NCBI GenBank assembly: GCA_900129675.1
Contig: FSRD01000001.1
Span: forward strand, 3,337,501-3,401,500
Length of the DNA stretch: 64,000 nucleotides
Source of the DNA: Bradyrhizobium erythrophlei
GTDB lineage: Bacteria > Pseudomonadota > Alphaproteobacteria > Rhizobiales > Xanthobacteraceae
Reading direction: 5' to 3'
Shown here piece by piece: positions 34,424-44,027 of the stretch; within the stretch, counting starts at the first letter, position 1, and each line of letters starts with the position of its first letter. Below the pieces are notes generated by a model. The model had not been told where the DNA came from. It saw nothing but the letters and a program-made list of their open reading frames with translations, and ran no database searches. The position numbers and the translations under genes are program-made.

Positions 34424-34844
34424 GCGTCTCTCCCTTTGACCCGACGGATTGTGACCGCTTTGCCGGTAGCCTACCGCCGTCCGGACACGACCGCTAGTTG
34501 AGGATTGCCGGCGGGGCCGTTCCAGTCCGTCTTCGCTTTCGCTGCGCTCAAGCTTCGCCGGACACGCTTCGCCCTGGCAGTCTCAGCGCGGCTGCGCCAT
34601 GCGTAGCCCGTGGGGGACGGCTCCAGTCCGTCTTGGCTTTCGCTGCGCTCAAGCTTCGCCGAACACGCTTCGCCCTGGCAGTCTCAGCGCGGCTGCGCCA
34701 CGCGTAGCCCGCCAGGGCGAAGCGTGGCCCGGATCCTGCTTTGACAGAGGGGTGCTAACCTGATCCATTTCCGATCGCTCTGGGCCTCTGCAACGGCGGA
34801 GGCATCGAGGGGTGGGCATTCAGCACCAGCGAGGAGCCGAACCG
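34424..34844. other. Intergenic region with tandem repeat
   Basis: A gene-free gap between divergent genes (intradiol dioxygenase and peptide-type binding protein). It is mostly filled by the tandem repeat at 34521-34726. The strand-specific open frames here read across the repeat and are not credible. Confidence 0.6.
34521..34726. repeat. Two tandem copies of a 90-bp unit plus inverted tail
   Basis: Copy 1 (34521-34610) and copy 2 (34622-34711) are nearly identical with a 101-bp period. Directly after copy 2, gccagggcgaagcgtg (34711-34726) is the exact reverse complement of cacgcttcgccctggc found inside each copy (34563-34578 and 34664-34679), so either copy can fold with the tail. A degenerate relative (gctgcgccaggcatagcctg) is seen at about 40598. 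Confidence 0.75.
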
Positions 34845-36635
34845 ATGCAAGAGCGGGAACTTCGAGATCTGATTGCCGACGTCAAGACCGGCCACTTGTC
34901 GCGGCGGGCCTTTGTCCAAAAAATGATCGCCGTCGGCCTGACCGCACCGATGGCCAGCATGATGCTGAGCCATTCCGGGGTGGCGATGGCCGCGACCGCG
35001 GTCCCCTACAAGCCGGCCAAGGCCGGCGGCGGCGGCCTTCTTAGACTTTTGTATTGGCAGGCGGTGACCTTGCTCAACCCGCATTTCGCCGTCGGCACCA
35101 AGGACCAGGACGGCTGCCGGATTTTCTACGAGCCGCTGGCCGGATGGGACAATGATGGCAATCTGGTTCCGTTCCTGGCCGCCGAAATTCCAAGCAAGGA
35201 AAATGACGGATTGGCCGAGGATGGCCTCTCGGTGGTCTGGAAGCTGAAACGCGGCGTTAAATGGCATGACGGCATGCCGTTCACCGCGGATGACGTCGTA
35301 TTCAACTGGGAATATGCACGTAACCCTGAGACCGCTGCAGTCTCGATCGCCAGCTACAAGGATATCACGGTCGAAAAGGTCGACGATTTCACCGTTCGCG
35401 TGAAGTTTGCAAAGCCGACGCCGTTCTGGGCCGATGCCTTTGTCGGCACGAACGGCATGATCATCCCGAAACATTTGTTCGCGGATTACGTCGGCGGCAA
35501 ATCGCGCGACGCACCGGCCAATTTGAAGCCGGTGGGCACCGGCCCGTACATGTTCGTCGATTTCAAGCCGGGCGACATGGTCCGCGCCAAGCTCAATCCC
35601 GACTATCACGTTCCGAACCGGCCGCATTTCGAGACAGTCGAACTCAAGGGCGGCGGCGACGCGGTGTCGGCGGCACGCGCGGTGCTGCAGACCGGCGAAT
35701 ATGATTATGCCTGGAACATGCTGGTGGAAGACGAAATCCTGCTCAAGCTGGAAAGTGCCGGCAAAGGCAAGGTAAATATTGTCGAGACCGGCGCTGTCGA
35801 GTTCATCATGCTCAACGCCACCGATCCGGCGGTCGAGGTCGACGGCGAGCGCGCAAGCCTGAAGACCAAACATCCGCTGTTCAGCGACCCGGCGGTGCGC
35901 CAGGCCCTCAACCTCCTGATCGATCGCGGCTCGATCGAGAAATTCATCTACGGCCGCACCGCTTCCGCCACCGCAAATTTCCTGAACGCCCCGGAACGCG
36001 TCCGGTCGAAGAATACCAAACTCGAATTCAGCATCGAGAAAGCCAACGCGATTCTCGAGGCCGCCGGCTGGAAGAAGGGTGCGGATGGCGTTCGCGCCAA
36101 GGACGGCAAATCGCTGAAGTTCGCGTACCAGACCTCGATCAATGCGCCCCGGCAGAAGACGCAGGCCATCGTCAAGCAGGCGTGCCAGAAGGCGGGCATC
36201 GAGATCGAGCTCAAGTCGGTCGTGGCATCGGTGTTTTTCTCCTCCGACGCCGCCAACCCGGATACCTACCCGCATTTCTATTGCGACGCGCAGATGTACA
36301 ACACCACGATGACCCAACCGGATCCGCAGATCTTCATGAACCAGTACACATCGGGGCAGGCGGCAACCAAGGAGAACAAGTGGCAGGGACGCAATGTCTC
36401 GCGCTGGCAAAGCAAGGAATATGACGAGGTTTTCAAACAGTCTGAACAGGAACTCGACCCGGTGAAACGTGCGGCGATGTTCATCAAGCTCAACGACTTG
36501 GTCGTCGGCGACAATTATATATTGCCCGTGGTCCGCCGGCCGAAGGTCCAGGCCCTCGGCCGCAATCTGGTCGCGCATATGACCGGCTGGGACAACGACC
36601 TGTACCAGCTCGCGAGTTGGTACCGGGAAACATGA
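34845..36635 (+). CDS. Peptide/nickel-type ABC transporter substrate-binding protein
   Basis: A 596-residue binding protein (SBP_bac_5). A Tat-type signal is visible: HLSRRAFVQKMIAVGLTAPM, with the SRRxF pattern, ending near GVAMA-ATA. The mature domain has LLNPHFAVGTKDQDGCRIFYEPLAGWDNDGNLVPFLA and WKLKRGVKWHDGMPFTADDVVFNWEY, the family's signature region. GAGGAG before 34845 decides the start. It heads a five-gene operon with two permeases and two ATPases. The cargo (peptide, opine, metal chelate or other) cannot be read from sequence. Confidence 0.92.
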   Translation: MQERELRDLIADVKTGHLSRRAFVQKMIAVGLTAPMASMMLSHSGVAMAATAVPYKPAKAGGGGLLRLLYWQAVTLLNPHFAVGTKDQDGCRIFYEPLAGWDNDGNLVPFLAAEIPSKENDGLAEDGLSVVWKLKRGVKWHDGMPFTADDVVFNWEYARNPETAAVSIASYKDITVEKVDDFTVRVKFAKPTPFWADAFVGTNGMIIPKHLFADYVGGKSRDAPANLKPVGTGPYMFVDFKPGDMVRAKLNPDYHVPNRPHFETVELKGGGDAVSAARAVLQTGEYDYAWNMLVEDEILLKLESAGKGKVNIVETGAVEFIMLNATDPAVEVDGERASLKTKHPLFSDPAVRQALNLLIDRGSIEKFIYGRTASATANFLNAPERVRSKNTKLEFSIEKANAILEAAGWKKGADGVRAKDGKSLKFAYQTSINAPRQKTQAIVKQACQKAGIEIELKSVVASVFFSSDAANPDTYPHFYCDAQMYNTTMTQPDPQIFMNQYTSGQAATKENKWQGRNVSRWQSKEYDEVFKQSEQELDPVKRAAMFIKLNDLVVGDNYILPVVRRPKVQALGRNLVAHMTGWDNDLYQLASWYRET

Positions 36636-36691
36636 GATTTGATGTGAGAGTTGCGATGCGAAAAAGCTGAACGGGCGACGGCGGGACGACG

Positions 36692-37651
36692 ATGGGAAAA
36701 TACATTCTCCGGCGCCTGATCATCGCTCTTCCCAGTCTGCTCGGCATCAGTCTCGTTCTGTTCGTCCTGCTGGCGCTGGCGCCCGGCGATCCGTTCGGCG
36801 AACTCGCCACCAACAGCAATATCCCGCCCGAAGTGCGGGAAGCGCTGCGGGTGAAATTCGGGATCGACGATCCGATCTTCGTCCGCTATCTGCACTGGCT
36901 GGTCGCGATGCTGCACGGCGACTGGGGCTTTTCGTTCTCGAGCCGCATCGACGTCGATAAATTGATCCTGCAGCGCGTTCCGACCACGTTGTTCGTGGTC
37001 GGCTCGTCGCAGCTTCTGGCATTGGCGGTGGCGCTGCCGGTCGGCGTCTATGCCGCGATGCGGCCCTATTCGATCTTCGATCAGATCGCCAACACCTTTG
37101 CCTTTGTCGGCTTTTCGCTGCCGACTTTCTTCACCGGCCTGCTGCTGATCCTGATCTTCAGCGTCAATCTCGGCTGGCTGCCGTTCGTCTATCGCGTCGA
37201 TATCCCCGCCACCGGCTGGCACTGGTATTGGGAATATTTCAAGCAGGGCATCATGCCGGTCGCGGTGCTCGGGCTGTTCCAGGCCGCGTCCTATACGAGG
37301 TATGTGCGCTCTGCGGTGCTCGATGTCATCCGCCTCGACTATGTCACGACCGCGCGCTCGAAGGGCATCGGCGAAGGCAAGGTCGTGATCAAGCACGTGG
37401 TCCGTAACGCGCTGATCCCCGTGGTGACGCTGGTCGCGCTGCAAATGCCCGCGGTATTCGGCGGCGCCATCGTCACCGAACAGATTTTTCGCATCCCGGG
37501 CATCGGCTCATTGCTGATTACATCGATCCTCGCCAACGACACGCCGGTCATCATGGCGGTGACCTTCGTGTTCGCCTGTCTCGTCGTCGTATTCAACCTC
37601 CTGGCTGACATCATCTATGGCTGGCTTGACCCACGCATCTCCTATCGCTGA
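36692..37651 (+). CDS. Peptide-type ABC transporter permease (DppB-like)
   Basis: A 319-residue permease with six helices. The N-terminal MGKYILRRLIIALPSLLGISLVLFVLLALAPGDP is the hallmark of DppB/OppB proteins, and the ATPase-contact loop reads DYVTTARSKGIGEGKVVIKHVVRNALIPVV. It overlaps the next gene by 35 bp, an unusually long but in-operon overlap. Confidence 0.93.
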   Translation: MGKYILRRLIIALPSLLGISLVLFVLLALAPGDPFGELATNSNIPPEVREALRVKFGIDDPIFVRYLHWLVAMLHGDWGFSFSSRIDVDKLILQRVPTTLFVVGSSQLLALAVALPVGVYAAMRPYSIFDQIANTFAFVGFSLPTFFTGLLLILIFSVNLGWLPFVYRVDIPATGWHWYWEYFKQGIMPVAVLGLFQAASYTRYVRSAVLDVIRLDYVTTARSKGIGEGKVVIKHVVRNALIPVVTLVALQMPAVFGGAIVTEQIFRIPGIGSLLITSILANDTPVIMAVTFVFACLVVVFNLLADIIYGWLDPRISYR

Positions 37652-38558
37652 AATTGCCGTCCCGCTCGAGGGTCGTCCGCGCCGCATCTCGCCGGGCTTC
37701 GAGGCGTGGCGAAAGTTTCGCCGCCATCGCATGGCCGTTGCGAGCGTGGTGATCCTGGCTCTGCTGGCGGCGGCGGTTTTGCTCGGGCCGTTGGTCTGGC
37801 GCCTGCCGATCAACGAAATCGATTTCACCGCGCGGCTCAGTTCGCCGTCCTGGGAGCACCCGTTCGGCACCGACGATCTCGGTCAGGACCTGCTGGCGCG
37901 CATGCTGTATGGCGGACGCATTTCGCTCGCGGTCGGCTTCGCGGCCATGACCGTAGCCATCATCGCCGGCACCCTGATCGGCGCGATATCGGGCATCTCC
38001 CGTGGCAGCGTCGACGCCGTGCTGATGTGGATCACCGACCTGTTCCTGGCGCTGCCGCAATTGCCGCTGCTGCTGCTGGTGATCTATCTGTTCCGGGATT
38101 TCCTTAAAGCCTGGCTCGGCCCGGAGGGCGGCGTTTTCATCCTGGTCGTCCTGGTGATCGGCGCCTTTCGCTGGATGCCGGTGGCGCGGCTGGTGCGGGC
38201 GCAATTCCTGTCGCTGCGCGAGAAGGAATTCGTCGAAGCAGCGCGCGCGCTCGGCGCCACGACCCCGCGCCTGGTGCTCAGGCATATCCTGCCGAACTCG
38301 CTCGGGCCGGTGATCGTGGCCGGCACCATTGATGTTGCGGCCGCGATCATCGCGGAATCGACGCTGTCGTTTCTGGGTCTTGGTTTCCCACCGGATATTC
38401 CGACCTGGGGCCGGCTTCTGTTCGACGCCAAGGATTACCTCGACATTGCGCCGCATTGGGCGCTGTTCGCGGGTGCTGCGATTTTCCTGACCGTGCTTGC
38501 CATTAATTTCATCGGCGACGGATTGCGTGATGCGCTCGATCCCAGGAAAGTCATGTAG
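37617..38558 (+). CDS. Peptide-type ABC transporter permease (DppC-like)
   Basis: A 313-residue partner permease. The N-terminal FRRHRMAVASVVILALLAAAVLLGPLVW helix and HPFGTDDLGQDLLARMLYGGRISLAVG are classic DppC features; the contact loop is EFVEAARALGATTPRLVLRHILPNSLGPVIV. Translation starts 35 bp inside dppB-like DNA; the reading MAGLTHASPIAEIAVPLEG gives a sensible cytosolic tail, and no better later start exists. Confidence 0.92.
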   Translation: MAGLTHASPIAEIAVPLEGRPRRISPGFEAWRKFRRHRMAVASVVILALLAAAVLLGPLVWRLPINEIDFTARLSSPSWEHPFGTDDLGQDLLARMLYGGRISLAVGFAAMTVAIIAGTLIGAISGISRGSVDAVLMWITDLFLALPQLPLLLLVIYLFRDFLKAWLGPEGGVFILVVLVIGAFRWMPVARLVRAQFLSLREKEFVEAARALGATTPRLVLRHILPNSLGPVIVAGTIDVAAAIIAESTLSFLGLGFPPDIPTWGRLLFDAKDYLDIAPHWALFAGAAIFLTVLAINFIGDGLRDALDPRKVM

Positions 38559-39596
38559 ATGTTGAGCGACGCGCCCGTGATGGAGCTCGACCAAAAACCT
38601 GCCTTTGAGCCCGCGCTGCTGGATATCAGGGGACTCAGGACTCACTTCGCCACCGACGACGGCATCGTGCATGCGGTGGATGGCGTCGATCTCACCGTCG
38701 GCCGCGGCGAAACCGTCTGCGTCGTCGGCGAGTCCGGCTGCGGCAAGACCGTCACCGCGCTGTCCGTGCTGAAACTCTTCGCGATGCCGCCCGGCCGCAT
38801 CGCCGGCGGGCAGATCCTGTGGCAGGGCCGCGACCTCGTTGCGCTGGCAGCGGACGAGATGAACAAAATTCGCGCCCGGGAAATCGCCATCGTGTTCCAG
38901 GAGCCGATGACCTCGCTCAATCCGGTCTACACCATCGGGGATCAGATCGGCGAGGTGATCGCGCTGCATGAAGGATTGAGCCGCCGCGCCGTACTGGAGC
39001 GAACCATCGACATGCTGGCGCTGGTGCAGATCCCGAATCCGAAAGCCCGCGTCAACGACTATCCGCATCAGTTTTCCGGCGGCATGCGGCAGCGCGTGAT
39101 GATTGCGATGGCGCTGTCATGCCGTCCCAAACTGCTGATCGCCGACGAGCCGACCACGGCGCTTGATGTCACGATCCAGGCGCAAATCCTGGATCTGCTG
39201 CAGGACATGAAATCCCGCTTCGGCATGTCGATCATGCTGATCACTCACGCCATGGGTGTCGTCGCCGAGGTCGCGCAGCGGGTCGTGGTGATGTATGCGG
39301 GCAAGGTGGTGGAGGAAGCCTCCTGCGAGCGGTTGTTCGCAAATCCCCGCCATCCCTACACCCAGGGCCTGATCCGCTCGATCCCGCGTCTCGATCTGGC
39401 GGCGGTCCGCAAGACCCGGCTGCAGACGATCGCAGGCACCGTGCCGAAGTTGATCGATCCGCCGACGGGCTGCCGCTTCGCGCCCCGCTGCAGTTTTGCG
39501 ACGGATGAATGCAGGCACGCGCAACCCGCCTTGCGCGAGCTCGAACCGGGCCACAAGGTGGCGTGTATCCATGCCGAACAGACGGTCGTCCAATGA
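38559..39596 (+). CDS. Peptide-type ABC transporter ATP-binding protein (DppD-like)
   Basis: A 345-residue ATPase. Walker A is [16 protein letters not shown], signature [17 protein letters not shown], Walker [15 protein letters not shown], and the C-terminal oligopeptide-transporter extension has the cluster-type [21 protein letters not shown] cysteines seen in DppD/OppD proteins. The ATG immediately follows the previous TAG. Its stop overlaps the next start (ATGA). Confidence 0.93.
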   Translation: MLSDAPVMELDQKPAFEPALLDIRGLRTHFATDDGIVHAVDGVDLTVGRGETVCVVGESGCGKTVTALSVLKLFAMPPGRIAGGQILWQGRDLVALAADEMNKIRAREIAIVFQEPMTSLNPVYTIGDQIGEVIALHEGLSRRAVLERTIDMLALVQIPNPKARVNDYPHQFSGGMRQRVMIAMALSCRPKLLIADEPTTALDVTIQAQILDLLQDMKSRFGMSIMLITHAMGVVAEVAQRVVVMYAGKVVEEASCERLFANPRHPYTQGLIRSIPRLDLAAVRKTRLQTIAGTVPKLIDPPTGCRFAPRCSFATDECRHAQPALRELEPGHKVACIHAEQTVVQ

Positions 39597-40564
39597 GTGA
39601 GCCGTTGCTCAGGGTCTGGAACCTGACCAAGCAGTTTCCGATTAAGGCCGGCCTGTTCGGCCGTCAGGCCGGCAGCGTCCATGCCGTCGACGGCGTCGAT
39701 TTCAATGTCGAGCGCCGCGAAACCCTCGGGCTGGTCGGCGAATCCGGTTGCGGAAAATCGACCACCGGGCGTTGCGTACTCCGGCTGATTGAACCGAGCT
39801 CCGGCGAGATCCATTTTGAAGGCAAGAATGTCAGGCGGCTGGAGGCCAGCGCGCTTCGGGCGCTGCGCCGCGACATTCAGATCATCTTTCAGGACCCTTA
39901 TGCGTCGCTCAATCCGCGCATGAATGTCGGCGCGATCGTCGGCGAGGCCCTGATCATTCACCGCTTGACGAAAACCAGGCGCCAGTTTGAAGAGCGTGTC
40001 GTGAATTTGCTCGAGACCGTCGGTCTGCGAGCGGATCATATGGGGCGCTATCCGAACGAGTTCTCCGGAGGCCAGCGCCAGCGCATCGGCATCGCGCGCG
40101 CGCTCGCCGTCGAGCCAAAGCTGATCATCTGCGACGAGCCGGTGTCGGCGCTGGATGTGTCGATCCAGGCCCAGATCATCAATCTCCTGGAGGACCTGCA
40201 GCAGAAGTTCGGGCTGGCTTATCTCTTCATTGCTCATGACCTGTCGGTGGTCGAGCATATCAGCCGGCGCGTCGCCGTGATGTATCTCGGCCGCATCGTC
40301 GAGACCGCGCCGGCCCGCGCGTTGTATACCTCACCCAAGCACCCCTATACCGAAGCGCTTTTATCGGCGGTCCCGATCCCGGATCCAAAAGTGAAACGCC
40401 AGCGCATCCGGTTGCAGGGCGAGGTGCCAAGCCCCATTGCTCCGCCGACCGGCTGCCATTTTCACACCCGATGCCCGATCGCGCAATTTCCGTTATGCAG
40501 CAGCGAGACGCCGGCGCTCAAGCAGAGCGCCGACGGGCATTGGGTCGCCTGCCATTTGCGGTGA
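39593..40564 (+). CDS. Peptide-type ABC transporter ATP-binding protein (DppF-like)
   Basis: A 323-residue second ATPase. Walker A is [17 protein letters not shown]-loop [14 protein letters not shown], signature [16 protein letters not shown], Walker [15 protein letters not shown], and the C-terminal [21 protein letters not shown] again places cysteines like the DppF iron-sulfur-binding tail. The start is decided by the ATGA overlap. Last gene of the operon. Confidence 0.93.
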   Translation: MSEPLLRVWNLTKQFPIKAGLFGRQAGSVHAVDGVDFNVERRETLGLVGESGCGKSTTGRCVLRLIEPSSGEIHFEGKNVRRLEASALRALRRDIQIIFQDPYASLNPRMNVGAIVGEALIIHRLTKTRRQFEERVVNLLETVGLRADHMGRYPNEFSGGQRQRIGIARALAVEPKLIICDEPVSALDVSIQAQIINLLEDLQQKFGLAYLFIAHDLSVVEHISRRVAVMYLGRIVETAPARALYTSPKHPYTEALLSAVPIPDPKVKRQRIRLQGEVPSPIAPPTGCHFHTRCPIAQFPLCSSETPALKQSADGHWVACHLR

Positions 40565-40701
40565 GAGACGGTGCCTCGTCCTGACGGTCGCCGCGTGGCT
40601 GCGCCAGGCATAGCCTGTCGGGGCGGGGATGGCTTGCCGAGTCGTAGCTCGTGTGCGGCGCGGCCCGCCTTCGTCTTCAGTCCGTACGGGTATTCCAGGC
40701 C

Positions 40702-41472
40702 TCAAACCGATTTGACCTCGCCGCCATCCATCCGCAGCGTCGAGCCCGTCATCCAGCGGGCACCCGGCGACACCAGAAAGGCCATCAGTTCGGCGATCTC
40801 CTCCGGCTCGCCATAGCGTGCGATGCCGGCTTCCTGCGGGAATTTCGCGGTCGCCTCCTCCACGGTCATGTTGTGCAGCGGCGCCCAGTGAGCGAGGTAG
40901 GAACGGCGCCGGCCGGTCATGACAGGGCCGGGCAGAACGCTATTGACCTGGACGCCGTCGGCGATGCCGCGATCCGAAAAAGCCTTGGCGAGTGCTACGA
41001 TCGCCGCGTTGATCGTCCCGACTGCCGCGTAGGGCGCCTTGGGGAACAGCGCCGAATTCCCCGACATCAGCACGACCGCGCCCTTGGCTTCTTTCAACGC
41101 CGGCCATGCCGCGATCGTCAGCCGGCGGGCGCCGTGCAGTTTGAGCGCAAGGCCGCCATCCCATTGCGCGTCGGTCATCTCGAAGAGATCGATCTGCGGC
41201 ACCGCGCCGGCGATGTTGAGCAGCGCATCGATCCGGCCGAATGCGGAGAGCGTCTGATCGACGATGCTTTTCGCGGCCGCTATCTCGGAAAGATCGATAT
41301 CGATGACGAGCGGTTCGGCGCCGGCCGCCTTAACCGCCTCGGCCGTCTTGTCGAGATTGGGACGGTCGCGCGCGGCGAGCACGATCGACGAAAAGTCGCG
41401 TGCGAGTCGGATGGCGGTGGAACGACCGATGCCCTGGCTCGCGCCCGTGACGATTGCGACTGATGTCGACAT
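40702..41472 (-). CDS. SDR family protein lacking the catalytic lysine
   Basis: A 256-residue short-chain dehydrogenase/reductase fold. Nucleotide binding is at VTGASQGIGRSTAIRLA (residues 8-24); LLNIAGAVP replaces the usual NNAG; Ser137/Ser140 and Tyr148 (KAPYAAVGTINAA) sit at the active site, but the Lys expected four residues after Tyr is Gly152. That should weaken or abolish normal SDR chemistry unless another residue helps. AGGAG lies upstream of the ATG. The two neighbouring alpha/beta hydrolase genes are on the same strand, the nearest 16 bp upstream, so co-transcription is likely. Confidence 0.85.
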   Translation of the reverse strand: MSTSVAIVTGASQGIGRSTAIRLARDFSSIVLAARDRPNLDKTAEAVKAAGAEPLVIDIDLSEIAAAKSIVDQTLSAFGRIDALLNIAGAVPQIDLFEMTDAQWDGGLALKLHGARRLTIAAWPALKEAKGAVVLMSGNSALFPKAPYAAVGTINAAIVALAKAFSDRGIADGVQVNSVLPGPVMTGRRRSYLAHWAPLHNMTVEEATAKFPQEAGIARYGEPEEIAELMAFLVSPGARWMTGSTLRMDGGEVKSV

Positions 41473-41488
41473 CTGATGTCTCCTGCTT

Positions 41489-42349
41489 CTAGATATGGAT
41501 GGCGAGGAATTCGCGTATCGCTGCGGCGATCTCTGCGGCATGCGTCTCCAGCGCGAAATGGCCGGTGTCGAAGAAGCGGACGACCGCAGCGGGAATGTCG
41601 CGCCTGAAGGCCTCGGCGCCGGCCGGCAGAAAGAATGGATCGTTCTTGCCCCACACCGCCAGGAATGGCGGCTTGTGGGTCCGGAAGAAGTTTTGGAAAG
41701 TTGGATAGAGCGCGATGTTGCTCTTGTAGTCGCCGAACAGATCCAGCTGGATCTCATCGGCGCCGGGGCGCGCCAGATAGAAATTGTCCAGCGACAAACC
41801 GTCCGGAGAGACTGTCGCCTCGTCAGCCACGCCATGGGTGTATTGCCAGCGCGTCGTTTCAGGCGCGAGGAAGGCGCGGGGCGCCTCGCGATTGGCCTGC
41901 GACGGCTCCTTCCAATACGCGCGAATCGGATTCCAGCCCTCGCTCAGCCCCTCTTCATAGGCGTTGCCGTTCTGCGAGATGATCGCGGCGATGCGGTCGG
42001 GATGTTTTGCGGCGATCCGGAAACCTGTCGGCGCGCCATAGTCGAATACATAGATCGCGAAGCGCTTCAGGCCGATCACTTCGGTAAAGCGGTCGATGAT
42101 TTCGGCAATGTGGTCGAATGTGTAGGTGAAGTTGCTCCGCGCCGGCATGTCCGATTGGCCGAAGCCCGGCAGATCGGGCGCGACGATGTGGAAGCGATCG
42201 GCGAGAAGCGGGATGAGATTACGGAACATGTGGCTCGCGCTCGGAAAGCCATGAAGCAACAGCAGCGCCGGCGCGTCGGCGGCTCCGGCCTCGCGATAAA
42301 AGATCTTCAGGCCGTCCACATCGGTAGACCGGTATTTGATGGCAGACAT
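41489..42349 (-). CDS. Alpha/beta hydrolase, haloalkane dehalogenase/epoxide hydrolase-like
   Basis: A 286-residue alpha/beta hydrolase. The oxyanion region is LLLHGFPSASHMFRNLIP; the nucleophile elbow reads YVFDYGAPTGFR, putting Asp103 where lipases have Ser. That is the arrangement of haloalkane dehalogenases and epoxide hydrolases, which form an aspartyl-ester intermediate. The catalytic His lies in FDTGHFALE near the end. The cap domain contains DNFYLARPGADEIQLDLF. AGGAG supports the ATG at 42349. The substrate is unknown. Confidence 0.87.
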   Translation of the reverse strand: MSAIKYRSTDVDGLKIFYREAGAADAPALLLLHGFPSASHMFRNLIPLLADRFHIVAPDLPGFGQSDMPARSNFTYTFDHIAEIIDRFTEVIGLKRFAIYVFDYGAPTGFRIAAKHPDRIAAIISQNGNAYEEGLSEGWNPIRAYWKEPSQANREAPRAFLAPETTRWQYTHGVADEATVSPDGLSLDNFYLARPGADEIQLDLFGDYKSNIALYPTFQNFFRTHKPPFLAVWGKNDPFFLPAGAEAFRRDIPAAVVRFFDTGHFALETHAAEIAAAIREFLAIHI

Positions 42350-42475
42350 TGGGGTTCTCCTGGGCTTGTAACCATCTTGATGAGCAGAAAAGGTTATTGG
42401 CTGTGACATGCGATCTGCCGTCGGCGCGGGGCCTCGGTGCCTTTTGCAGTTCCTTGAATTGCGGGTGCGGCTATC

Positions 42476-43186
42476 TCATCGGCCTGGCGTACGGATCGCC
42501 GTTACAGCGCGCATGGCATCGCGGATGATGTCCACGACCGTGCCGGGCGCCGTCACGATCGGCGTATGATCGACCGGGTGTGAGCGCACTTGCGCCTTCA
42601 TCCGCTGCGCCATGAAACGCTGGGTGTCGGGGACGATCATGCGGTCCTGCTCGGCCACGAGGAACCAGCTCGCAAGATCCTTCCAGAGCGGCCGGCCCAC
42701 CTTGACGCTGATGCAGGGAAGGGCGATCGGCCGCTGAACGGCAGCCAGCAGCGCCTGCTCCGCGGTGGAAGCATGTCGAGCGAAAGCCTCGGCAAAGGCG
42801 TTGTCGGGAAGCCAGATCGCGCCATGATTGTCGGGGGCCAGCTTCGGTGCCCGCGGATGCGGCTCGGCGCGATAGAAAACGTCGGCGACCGTCTCCCCTT
42901 CGTCGGGAGCGAGCGCCGCAATGTAGACCAACGATCTGACCTTCTCGTCGCGGGTCGCGGCAATTACGGCGCCAGCGTAGGCATGGCCAACCAGCACGAC
43001 CTGGCCCTCAATCCGCTCCAGGGTTCGATCAAGCGCTGCCACATCGTCGGTCAGGGAGGTCAGCGGCAGCGGTGCGGCGACGACCCTGGCGCCCTCTGCC
43101 CTCAGAGGACCGATCACCTTGCTCCAGCTCGATCCATCAGCCCAGGCTCCATGGACAAGCACCACGCTCACATCATTGAGAGACAT
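42476..43186 (-). CDS. Alpha/beta hydrolase family protein with Ala at the nucleophile position
   Basis: A 236-residue EstC/salicylate-esterase-like alpha/beta hydrolase. It has the family's VVLVHGAWADGSSWSKVI front and VDHTPIVTAPGTVVDII end with the catalytic His. The nucleophile elbow, however, is VGHAYAGAVI: Ala69 occupies the Ser position, so ordinary esterase activity is not expected. AAGGAG precedes the ATG. Divergent from the CGNR zinc-finger gene across an A+T-rich, dyad-containing control region, which probably regulates both. Confidence 0.85.
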   Translation of the reverse strand: MSLNDVSVVLVHGAWADGSSWSKVIGPLRAEGARVVAAPLPLTSLTDDVAALDRTLERIEGQVVLVGHAYAGAVIAATRDEKVRSLVYIAALAPDEGETVADVFYRAEPHPRAPKLAPDNHGAIWLPDNAFAEAFARHASTAEQALLAAVQRPIALPCISVKVGRPLWKDLASWFLVAEQDRMIVPDTQRFMAQRMKAQVRSHPVDHTPIVTAPGTVVDIIRDAMRAVTAIRTPGR

Positions 43187-43209
43187 TTCTCACTCCTTTC
43201 GGCTCTAAC

Positions 43210-43240
43210 GTAACCTATCTAATAATAATTTAGCGGTTAC
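43210..43240. promoter_or_regulatory. Inverted repeat in A+T-rich divergent promoter region
   Basis: GTAACC (43210-43215) and GGTTAC (43235-43240) form a dyad with a 19-bp A+T-rich spacer between the divergent hydrolase and CGNR genes. The surrounding 60 bp is strikingly A+T-rich for this DNA. It is a candidate operator or overlapping promoters; no factor can be named. Confidence 0.4.
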
Positions 43241-43312
43241 TATTAAGGATGATAACTTGTCAAGAAGTCGTAGAGAGGTTATTTGTCGCTGATTGATGAC
43301 CAGGGCGTAGAG

Positions 43313-43972
43313 ATGACCAAGACCTCGCACCGAGAGATCGCTCAGACGGCGTCCCCGCGCCCGCCCGCGATATTCATTGCCGACGCGCTCAGTCTGGATT
43401 TCCTGAATTCGGTTGCCACTCCTCTGGACACGGAAATTGACTGGATCGACGACGGTGAGGGTCTGCTGGCCTGGCTGGAGCAGGCGAAACTCGTACCGGC
43501 CGAAACGCTTGAAACCTTGCGGGCACGGGCGATGCCTGGAGAGTTCGACAACGTCGCGGCTCAGGCACGAAGCCTGCGCGAATGGTTCAGAGGGTTCGTT
43601 CGGCAGCGCAAAGGGCGGCCGCTCACTTCAGCAGACCTGAGCGAGTTGGAGCCGCTGAACCGGCTACTCGAACGCGATGAAGGGTTCGGGCGAATCGTGG
43701 CACACGACCACGGCCGTGCCTCTGGTCTGGAGTTTAGAACGATGCGCCGATGGAGGTCGCCGGAGGCGCTGCTCTTGCCGATCGGGGAAGCGCTGGCGAA
43801 ATTCGTTTGCGAGGAGGACTTCTCAAACGTGAAGGCGTGTGAGGGGCCGGCCTGCACGCTGATGTTCGCCGACCACACGCGAGGCCGTGCGCGCAGATGG
43901 TGCAGCATGGCGATCTGCGGCAACCGCGCGAAACAGTCGGCTCATCGACATCGGCTCAAGATGCAGCAGTAA
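43313..43972 (+). CDS. ABATE/CGNR zinc-finger transcription regulator
   Basis: A 219-residue protein with the two-domain layout of this family: an N-terminal ABATE domain (LSLDFLNSVATPLDTEIDWI, then a helical region) and a C-terminal CGNR treble-clef zinc finger (ACEGPACTLMFADHTRGRARRWCSMAICGNRAK), with four cysteines and the CGNR motif. These proteins are thought to bind DNA and sense a stress-related ligand. A TTG at 43283 is an alternative start. It probably regulates the divergent hydrolase and SDR genes. Confidence 0.87.
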   Translation: MTKTSHREIAQTASPRPPAIFIADALSLDFLNSVATPLDTEIDWIDDGEGLLAWLEQAKLVPAETLETLRARAMPGEFDNVAAQARSLREWFRGFVRQRKGRPLTSADLSELEPLNRLLERDEGFGRIVAHDHGRASGLEFRTMRRWRSPEALLLPIGEALAKFVCEEDFSNVKACEGPACTLMFADHTRGRARRWCSMAICGNRAKQSAHRHRLKMQQ

Positions 43973-44027
43973 GCCGGCAGTCGGGGGTCCGCTTCTGCTC
44001 CGTCGATCTGATGAACCTCTAAGGTGA

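Noticed and set aside
34755..36578. A 607-codon minus-strand frame opposite the peptide-type binding protein
   Set aside because: Same length as the real gene but antisense, with no family motifs.
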